A DNA stretch of 27,459 nt from a virus, in the IMG/VR virus record IMGVR_UViG_3300046513_000329, positions 1 through 27,459 of that record, one strand, 5' to 3'. The notes beneath the pieces were generated by a model, which was not told where the DNA came from, did no database searches, and worked only from the letters and a program-made list of their open reading frames with translations. Made by a program: the position numbers and the translations under genes. This document shows, piece by piece, positions 22,250 through 27,459 of the stretch (position 1 is its first letter; every line of letters starts with the position of its first letter).

Positions 22250-22640
22250 ACCGGAATACGCGAATAAAATATTGAGTGGCGAGAAACGGTTTGAATTCCG
22301 TAAAGTGTCATTCACTAACGCTTGCGTGAAAACCGTTGTGATTTATGCCACCAAACCCGTCGGAAAAGTCGTCGGCGAATTCGAAGTCTTGGACATTTAT
22401 AGTGACTCTCCATCAAAAATTTGGGAGAAGACTAAAAAACATGCGGGAATCGACAAGCAATTCTTTGATAGCTATTATGAGGGCAAGCGGATTGCTGTCG
22501 CGATAGCCGTAGGTGAAGTGCAGCGCTATAAGAATCCGATTGAGCTAGCAGAGCTGGGTGGATCGCCAATCGCTCCTCAATCGTTCCGATATATAGAGGC
22601 GTCTGAAGGGAGGCACCAGAGTGAACTGGAGCTTGTGTAA
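22227..22640 (+). CDS. ASCH-domain protein
   Basis: A 137-aa stand-alone ASCH (PUA-like) protein. MKVLLSIKPEYANKILSGEK, RFEFRK and the second strand VVIYATKPVGKVVGEFEV are the classic start of the family. ASCH proteins are thought to act on RNA or nucleosides; E. coli YqfB, of this fold, is an N4-acetylcytidine amidohydrolase. The ATG at 22227 has an excellent SD (GGAG, 7 nt); an upstream TTG is less likely. The start lies inside the GNAT-EVE gene, so translation is coupled. Confidence 0.82.
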   Translation: MKVLLSIKPEYANKILSGEKRFEFRKVSFTNACVKTVVIYATKPVGKVVGEFEVLDIYSDSPSKIWEKTKKHAGIDKQFFDSYYEGKRIAVAIAVGEVQRYKNPIELAELGGSPIAPQSFRYIEASEGRHQSELELV

Positions 22641-23235
22641 GAATCTTTCGATTATCGACTCGGACAAATTGGTCGATAAGACGCATGCAAATGAGATTTC
22701 GTCCTCGATAAAGCTCATTGATAGTCATTTGCTCTCGAAAAGTCCTGAAACGTTTATTACAGCGCTTCCGACAATTATCAAACACCTCAGAGATCTGTCA
22801 GGGCTGTATCCGGAATTTGACACATGGCTGTACAACAAAATGCTTCCAGGCATAGTGTCGGGTGAGCGTAGTATTTTACTTGAGCATCGACGGGGAACGC
22901 TGTCCGGTTTGGCGATTGTTAAGAACAATGAGCTGGAACAGAAACTGTGTTGCTTGCGAGTCCTTCCAGCATTTCAAGGTTCAGGTGTAGGGTTGAGGTT
23001 GTTTGAGCGTGCATTTGAATCACTGAATAATGATCGGCCATTATTGTCAGTTGCCGAAGAGCAGATACCTGTTTTCCAAAAGCTTTTTGATTATTATGGA
23101 TTCGAACTAGAGAAAAAATATAAAGGCTACTATCGCCCATCAAAAGATGAGCTCAGCTTCAATGGTCTTATTGAAGCCGAGCCACCCGCATATCGATGGA
23201 TAGATAGAGTTAAGCCTGTACTACTTGTTAGCTAA
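22621..23235 (+). CDS. GNAT-family acetyltransferase
   Basis: A 204-aa protein with a GTG start after a strong SD (GGGAGG, 8 nt), overlapping the ASCH gene by 20 nt. The acetyl-CoA loop is canonical: LRVLPAFQGSGVGLRLFERA, with QGSGVG at 119-124. VFQKLFDYYGFELEKKYKGY is the usual last motif. The N-terminal 60 residues are helical and specific to this protein. It would transfer an acetyl or acyl group to a protein, tRNA or small molecule. The partner gene products suggest a nucleotide or RNA link (inference). Confidence 0.75.
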   Translation: MNWSLCKNLSIIDSDKLVDKTHANEISSSIKLIDSHLLSKSPETFITALPTIIKHLRDLSGLYPEFDTWLYNKMLPGIVSGERSILLEHRRGTLSGLAIVKNNELEQKLCCLRVLPAFQGSGVGLRLFERAFESLNNDRPLLSVAEEQIPVFQKLFDYYGFELEKKYKGYYRPSKDELSFNGLIEAEPPAYRWIDRVKPVLLVS

Positions 23236-24568
23236 ATACTTTTTTCAAGTACGCCATGGTTTTTCTAGCAACAAATCCTACAGAAGTGATCATTGCGGCC
23301 AAACCAACAAAAATGCACAACCTGGTAAAAGTACTGAATTCGGACTTTATAAGATCCCCCAACAGCTCCCAAGATCCACTTCCTGCCGCGCCGAGGACAA
23401 TTACCAAGATAATAAACCTGACGATAGAGGTAGCATCCGACTTAACCTTCGAGAATCTAGCCAAGACTATTAAGTCCTTGACTTTCTTTTTCTCCCCCTT
23501 TGAGTTCAGTTGTTTACCTGCGGCCGCTGTCCATTGGTATCCCAGATAGTTTCTTACACTGTTTTCAGCAGAAATACCAGTCGAGCTATCCAGCCTTACA
23601 TACTCATTCCATACGTCCTCATCCATTAGAGAACGGTATCCAGAATAACTGCTACTTTGGGAGACGCACTCCTCGCTTCTTTCAGTAGTTAAAAAGCAAT
23701 GAATTTTCTCAAACTCTGGAAAATAAAGTTTTTCGTCACCACTCAGCAACTCCTCAGGTATACCTCGGCGAACATTAATACGAAAATCAACGATTCTGGT
23801 TTCGATAGTCGAACTAATCAGTGCTTTGTCTTTCTGATCAAATACGCTCGTGTAAACCTCAACGGGAATATTTCTGATGCGAAATCGGATATAAGCCGAT
23901 TTTCTAATATTTTCGGCAGTGACACTTTTTAATATAGGAGGTATCCGAACCGTTAAACGGGACGCGGGAGAGCCATCACTGAGATATATCTTAATTATGG
24001 TGAAATGCTGAGAGTTAAGCCTAAGCAGCGAAAACGGTTTCTCATCGTTATTATTCTTTCTAAAACTAATATTGGCAAAATTCCCTTCTGCGAAACCATC
24101 ATAATGAACTATTTCATTAAAAATGGCCGCAACGCTTTTCTCACCATTGAGTCGAGATCCCAGATCACTTATATCTTTTTGCTCTACAGCCCATGGTAAA
24201 TCTACGACTACATGACCTGTGTTGGCTCTATCCCCTATCATCACACCAATATCCATAAAGGGACTGGCCGGAGTTTTACCTATTTCCCATAGGTTGACGT
24301 GAAGCTCATCAGGCAAAGCTTCTGTCAGGAATTTTGGCTCTTTTCGTTGGGTCGTACCAAGAGCTGCCTCGTCTGTAGATTTAGGCTCACTCTGAGCATC
24401 TCTATGTGCCGGCGGCTCCTCTTGGGGTTCAGTCGCAGAGTCACGGCCATAAGAACAGCATTTCTCCGATTCCATGGGTAGGAAACGGACCAATATTCCT
24501 GAAAACGGATAGGGCATCTGACTAATTCCATGCTCGCGACAATTGGATCCATATATGCGCCATTCCAC
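23228..24568 (-). CDS. Large membrane-anchored protein, unknown function
   Basis: A 446-aa protein. Residues 1-375 are soluble, with an acidic, Pro-rich stretch (about 45-75). Two C-terminal spans follow (about 388-412, VRFIILVIVLGAAG; about 420-440, CIFVGLAAMITSVGFVA) with a short basic tail. The soluble part has beta-rich segments (TGHVVVDLPWAVEQKDISDL) and a motif-like YLGYQWTAAAGKQLNSKGEK. No family is recognised. The first Met (24568) has a weak SD; starts near 24520 (MPYPFSG) are possible. It is convergent with the operon and overlaps its end by 8 nt. Confidence 0.65.
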   Translation of the reverse strand: MEWRIYGSNCREHGISQMPYPFSGILVRFLPMESEKCCSYGRDSATEPQEEPPAHRDAQSEPKSTDEAALGTTQRKEPKFLTEALPDELHVNLWEIGKTPASPFMDIGVMIGDRANTGHVVVDLPWAVEQKDISDLGSRLNGEKSVAAIFNEIVHYDGFAEGNFANISFRKNNNDEKPFSLLRLNSQHFTIIKIYLSDGSPASRLTVRIPPILKSVTAENIRKSAYIRFRIRNIPVEVYTSVFDQKDKALISSTIETRIVDFRINVRRGIPEELLSGDEKLYFPEFEKIHCFLTTERSEECVSQSSSYSGYRSLMDEDVWNEYVRLDSSTGISAENSVRNYLGYQWTAAAGKQLNSKGEKKKVKDLIVLARFSKVKSDATSIVRFIILVIVLGAAGSGSWELLGDLIKSEFSTFTRLCIFVGLAAMITSVGFVARKTMAYLKKVFS

Positions 24569-25003
24569 CGCTTACCGGCAGCGATGTCAATGTGATGTTG
24601 CCTCTTAAGCGCTGCAGATCGGTTACATGTCCGATTAGGAAATACTATTGCAAATGATAGAACGAAAGCATCGTGTATGAACTGCTACAGCTCAGTGCTC
24701 ATCCCACTACCCTTGTTGCTGGCTTTCTAAAGCACTTTGCCCCCGCCGGCGGGCTTCTGATCCTTTTTGCGCAAAACGACAGCAGCTGAAACCGTGATGC
24801 TCGCGCGGGATCGCTGAACACGGGCCAATATGGCCAGTCTCACACTGTGAGACCTTTGCAAAAGGTGTGAAAAACTAAGCCTGCGACCGTTCACAAAAAG
24901 TCCACATCGTGAAGGAATGTTGCGGATCTATTTCCCTTATGTGTCGGAAAACATTGGATCTTCCTGCTCTGCCGAACGATCATTGGAGGCATGTGTGGAC
25001 TTG
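24569..25003. other. Non-coding right end of the island with many dyads
   Basis: No supported gene. Seen: the palindrome CCCGCCGGCGGG (24742-24753), followed 12 nt on by a T-run and possibly an old terminator; GGCCA/TGGCC (24823-24835); TCACACTGTGA (24840-24850); ACCTTT/AAAGGT (24852-24866); and TGTGA again at 24866-24870. GTCCACA occurs at 24900-24906 and inverted at 24994-25000, next to the attachment repeat. The cluster at 24820-25000 could be an attachment region or operator. Confidence 0.5.
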
Positions 25004-25090
25004 AATCAGTAGGTCCCGGGTTCGACTCCTGGTGCCGGCACCATACAAAACAAAGCCCCTGCAGAAATGCAGGGGCTTTGTTGTCTCTGG
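25004..25090 (+). repeat. Attachment repeat copy 2: tRNA-Thr 3' part plus terminator
   Basis: It is identical to 19569-19655 except for three bases (25052, 25082 and 25085). It starts at AATCAGT of the anticodon arm; the preceding CTTG lacks the T of the anticodon TGT, so no tRNA is encoded. CCA is at 25041-25043. The terminator hairpin is at 25054-25077. It marks the right end of the island and the join with chromosomal flank. Confidence 0.8.
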
Positions 25091-25159
25091 GGGGTGTTTA
25101 TATTTTTAGCTGCATTTCAGATTCAGTAGAAATAGCGCACCTCCTCCGCACACGTCGAT

Positions 25160-25478
25160 CTAATCGCCAGACGCCCTTCTCCCACAAAGCACGGCTTTTG
25201 CCCAAAATGTCCGGTTTCCGCTTTTATTCCAAATTATGAGCTGGCAATAATTATGGCGTGCCCATAAAAAAGTGTAATTGCATGAGCAGCGTCTCAGCTC
25301 CTGAACCGGCGGAGTCAATGGCAACCCGGTTTCCCAGTCCAAGAGTGCTTGATGCCTCGACGCTTTGTTCCTCCGCCGCAGAGAGCCGCATCTGCGTTAC
25401 GCGCGCGGCCTCACCGGCCTTCATCTGACGTACAGACTCCAGTAAGTCCTGCTGGAATTGTTCCAGCTCATCGACCAT
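25160..25478 (-). pseudogene. Decayed HTH antitoxin (NadS/HigA-like)
   Basis: A strong SD (GAGGAG) and ATG at 25478 begin a frame of 75 residues. It starts like short XRE antitoxins (DELEQFQQDLLESVRQMKAG, then EAARVTQ) but then loses similarity and stops at 25251. A second frame just downstream contains LDWETGLPLTPPVQELRRC, which is like the DWExGxxxPxxxAxxLL end of the same family. An internal deletion of the HTH plus a frameshift would explain this. No partner toxin is seen upstream. The call is from memory of the family and should be treated as tentative. Confidence 0.45.
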
Positions 25479-25640
25479 CGCTGATCTCCTCGTTTTGTTG
25501 CTTGGAAAATGCCAAGGACAAGTCGTGACCGACAAACGCATGGCGCGAAATCCTGAGAAATCTGCAGTAACGAGAAGCCAGGCAAAGCCACTACTGGCCA
25601 CGATTGCGCCCCTGCTACTCCCCAAGCTACCGTCAAACCC

Positions 25641-25853
25641 GTCGCTGCCAATCAGCGACCGGGCCTGATAACCCGGGTAAGATACAGGCGCACCAGCGCC
25701 CCAACTCACGTTTGCCGGCGCATTTTTTGTGTCAGCATTACCGTGTAATGGCGGCTGTGCGTGGGAGACCTTCGGGTCTGCCGGGTTCCTGTATCTCCGG
25801 TTTATCAGCCCGCGCATAGCTGCCACCCATTCGTCTGATAACGAATTGGCAGC
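25641..25853. ncRNA. Dense hairpin region, possible structured RNA or repeat element
   Basis: At least six perfect or near-perfect stems lie in 213 nt: GTCGCTG/CAGCGAC (25641-25659), GGCGC/GCGCC (25687-25700), CATTAC/GTAATG (25736-25750), AGACC/GGTCT with a TTCG loop (25766-25779), and a 13-bp stem with a CCC bulge (GCTGCCA-ATTCGT / ACGAAT-TGGCAGC, 25819-25853). A long-range inverted repeat joins 25665-25688 and 25788-25808. It is upstream of the leader peptide and DUF3077-type gene. The strand is not known. Confidence 0.45.
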
Positions 25854-25878
25854 CTCATTTGATACAGGGAGTTAACAA

Positions 25879-25953
25879 ATGAAAGCCATTGATCCGTCAG
25901 CCACACCTGTCACCTCACACCGCCCATCTCGAAAGGCAGGTGAAACGAAATGA
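25879..25953 (+). CDS. 24-aa leader peptide
   Basis: MKAIDPSATPVTSHRPSRKA then GETK, with a good SD (GGGAG, 8 nt). Its stop overlaps the start of the next gene (ATGA), which suggests translational coupling or a leader function. It has no hydrophobic segment. It is short, so coding is supported by SD and overlap only. Confidence 0.5.
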   Translation: MKAIDPSATPVTSHRPSRKAGETK

Positions 25954-26231
25954 CCACCTCTCAAGATCTGAAAACCCTCGGCCTCACCCACTTTTCCTTC
26001 CACTCCAATCAAGCAATGTTCCGCACCAACCGTGGTGTACCGGTAATCGCCGCCCTTTCCCATGCCTCGCACTTGCTTCACATTTCACGACTGCTCACTG
26101 CGGACTCTTCAGTCGCACGCGATCCTGATCTTCACGCTTATGCCTCGCAGTATCTGCAGGAATTGAGCAAGGCGTTGATCGATGATGTTGTGAAGGTAAT
26201 GGATGCGCCGCCGGACAAGCCGTTGATGTAA
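25950..26231 (+). CDS. DUF3077-type protein
   Basis: A 93-aa protein (MTTSQDLKTLGLTHFSFHSN; GVPVIAALSHASHLLHISRL; YASQYLQELSKALIDDVVKV). The pattern, a beta-type start followed by two helices, is that of DUF3077 proteins common in Pseudomonas and of unknown function. The SD is GGCAGGTG. It is followed by a clear terminator. Confidence 0.72.
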   Translation: MTTSQDLKTLGLTHFSFHSNQAMFRTNRGVPVIAALSHASHLLHISRLLTADSSVARDPDLHAYASQYLQELSKALIDDVVKVMDAPPDKPLM

Positions 26232-26244
26232 ACATCGCTGTAAG

Positions 26245-26269
26245 GCCCTCGTTGATGCGAGGGCTTTTT
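26245..26269 (+). terminator. Rho-independent terminator
   Basis: GCCCTCG (26245-26251) pairs with CGAGGGC (26258-26264) around TTGATG, followed by TTTTT. It ends the DUF3077-type unit and lies just before the end of the convergent RES gene. Confidence 0.9.
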
Positions 26270-26274
26270 GCGTT

Positions 26275-26955
26275 TCAGACCTGACTGATTTCAAGCACAA
26301 ACGAAATCTTCTGCTGAGTCGCACTCCACACATAGCGCAAATGCTTACCCTGCTTCGGAATCGACACCGCAGGCGGCCGAAACGCGGCGACGCATTCATG
26401 GCCCGGCAGGCGAACGCTGTTGTAGAGCAGTCCCCACGACTCGGTTTCGCGCAGTTGACGGGCGAATAGCTGAGACGGCCCATAAGCCTCAGGATCCGGA
26501 TTGTGCAGTTCGGGATGATCGTGACGAATGTCGTGCAACGGTTTAACCACCCGATTAACGTAAGTGCGCATGGTCAACTCAAGATCCGCTTCCTGGGTCG
26601 CCGCCAGAAATCGCTTCTGGTGATAACAGGTCTCTGCGATGGCAGCCGCCTGACTGCTCGCAGCGTAGTAAACGCCGAAGGTGCCGTCACAGAAACGACT
26701 GCGTTTGCCAATATGAGTAAACGCAGCCATCACCGGAGTCGAGCCGGGGCCAGAGAGTCGGTCTTCGGGTCGCACTCGGGCAAGTACCCCGGCCTGCTCG
26801 ATCAGACGATCATTGGTCAGCGCTTCAATTGCGTAGGCAACTTCCAGATCTTCGGGATCGAGCACGTCTTCGAACAACGCAATCGGCGGGAAGCTGCTGT
26901 TGACGATCCGATAGGCTCGCGTCCACGCCACATCAACCAAATCGGGCGCCTTCAA
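26275..26955 (-). CDS. RES-domain toxin
   Basis: A 226-aa RES toxin; characterised members (Pseudomonas putida Res, Mycobacterium MbcT) degrade cellular NAD+. Seen are WTRAYRIVNS (11-20, with candidate catalytic Arg), SRFCDGTFGVYYAASSQAAA (86-105), IAETCYH with Glu108, and SWGLLYNSVRLPGHECVAAF (173-192, with Ser180). I chose the TTG at 26955 because it overlaps the antitoxin stop by four bases (TTGA); upstream frame lies in the antitoxin gene. It is the second gene of a two-gene operon. Confidence 0.85.
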   Translation of the reverse strand: MKAPDLVDVAWTRAYRIVNSSFPPIALFEDVLDPEDLEVAYAIEALTNDRLIEQAGVLARVRPEDRLSGPGSTPVMAAFTHIGKRSRFCDGTFGVYYAASSQAAAIAETCYHQKRFLAATQEADLELTMRTYVNRVVKPLHDIRHDHPELHNPDPEAYGPSQLFARQLRETESWGLLYNSVRLPGHECVAAFRPPAVSIPKQGKHLRYVWSATQQKISFVLEISQV

Positions 26956-27359
26956 CCGCGTACCCCATCGAGATAGCGACGCACATCGGCGATGTCGATC
27001 ACTCTCCCCGCCAGCATGTAATCCAATGCAGTTTGCCCGTTGAACGGCGCCGCTGTGTTTGGACTGCTGACCCACGTATAGGCGCGCTCACGGTTATTGC
27101 TGAAGATGATGCTCAACGCCTTGTGAATGCCCATCAGGTAGGAGATGCGCTCAAGGGTGTCGTTAGGCAGACGTATGTTCGGCAGGTGTTTGTATTTGTA
27201 GAACGTGGTGTTACCAACGCCGCCGAGTAATGTGCGTTGCTGCTCTGCGCTGCAGCCCCAACGCTCCATAAGGTTGAAGAAGAACTTCAGCGCAACGCGG
27301 CCGGCTTTGGGGGCGTCGAGTTGTTCGTGTGGGGTGAGGGCTGGGGATGAGGTAGTCAT
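26952..27359 (-). CDS. Xre/MbcA/ParS-type antitoxin
   Basis: A 135-aa antitoxin for the RES toxin. The N-terminal half is an Xre-like HTH (RVALKFFFNLMERWGCSAEQ; RTLLGGVGNTTFYKYK). The C-terminal half is DUF2384-like (LERISYLMGIHKALSIIFSN; AYTWVSSPN; GQTALDYMLAGRVIDIADVR; RYLDGVRG). The ATG at 27359 follows GGAGAGG; the frame extends upstream, but without support. It blocks the toxin and represses its own promoter in known systems. Confidence 0.87.
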   Translation of the reverse strand: MTTSSPALTPHEQLDAPKAGRVALKFFFNLMERWGCSAEQQRTLLGGVGNTTFYKYKHLPNIRLPNDTLERISYLMGIHKALSIIFSNNRERAYTWVSSPNTAAPFNGQTALDYMLAGRVIDIADVRRYLDGVRG

Positions 27360-27374
27360 TGAGCCTCTCCAGAT

Positions 27375-27425
27375 TTGTCTTGCTTTGATACTAGTACATA
27401 TACGAATAAATCGATAAAAAAGCTC
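27375..27425 (-). promoter_or_regulatory. Probable promoter/operator of the RES-Xre operon
   Basis: An AT-rich stretch directly upstream of the antitoxin, with the palindrome TACTAGTA and a wider imperfect dyad (GTATATGTACTAGTATC). It is likely to hold the autoregulated promoter. I cannot place -35 and -10 with confidence. Confidence 0.35.
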
Positions 27426-27459
27426 CGTAAGCGTATTACTGGTTACCACATTCCCCATT

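Noticed and set aside
24739-24754. Definite terminator
   Set aside because: The GC palindrome is followed by CTTCTGATCC before a T-run, so spacing is too long for a firm call.
25251-25826. 191-aa minus-strand protein starting at 25826
   Set aside because: The first part runs through the hairpin-rich region with low-complexity composition; only the part from 25478 has an SD and family-like N-terminus.

Overview
The window is a piece of a Pseudomonas chromosome, most likely of the P. fluorescens complex. It carries the right-hand part of a P2/HP1-type prophage integrated at a tRNA-Thr(TGT) gene, then a separate AT-rich cargo island, then chromosomal flank. The organism is inferred from the tRNA 3' half, the DUF3077-type gene, the moderately high GC of most of the window and the P2-family protein types usual in Pseudomonas prophages.

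Prophage, 1 to about 19.57 kb. A minus-strand late operon (8749 down to 1, running off the window) reads scaffold/protease (GpO), major capsid (GpN), small terminase (GpM), head completion (GpL), tail completion (GpR, GpS), DUF2586 tail sheath, DUF2597 tail tube, a C4 zinc-finger protein, the lysis cassette (holin-like protein, SAR lysozyme, Rz, embedded Rz1), tail assembly chaperone with a programmed -1 frameshift, and tape measure (partial). Most genes overlap by 1-14 nt. A divergent plus-strand late unit holds the large terminase (GpP), portal (GpQ) and an Ogr/Delta-type late activator. A lysogeny switch follows (repressor plus a small companion protein on the minus strand, a Cro/Cox-like protein on the plus strand, with a sigma70-like promoter between), then an early operon: YmfL/CII-like regulator, two small unknowns, an 897-aa TOPRIM primase/helicase, four small genes and a tyrosine integrase. 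One unknown gene lies between the integrase and the attachment site.

Island, about 19.66-25.00 kb. It is bounded by two 87-bp direct repeats (84 of 87 identical) that contain the 3' part of tRNA-Thr and its terminator. It has no integrase. It carries a one-TM protein, two hexanucleotide microsatellites, and a tightly overlapping AT-rich operon: P-loop kinase-like protein, GNAT-EVE/PUA-like fusion, ASCH-domain protein and a second GNAT. A 446-aa membrane protein of unknown function is convergent with the operon. This four-gene operon is the best candidate for an undescribed system. It could act in acyl or nucleotide modification, in defence, or as a toxin-antitoxin-like module. That is inference from domains and layout only.

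Chromosomal flank, about 25.09 kb to the end. It holds a decayed HTH-antitoxin-like gene, a strikingly hairpin-rich non-coding stretch, a 24-aa leader peptide coupled to a DUF3077-type gene with a clear terminator, and a complete RES/Xre toxin-antitoxin pair on the minus strand.
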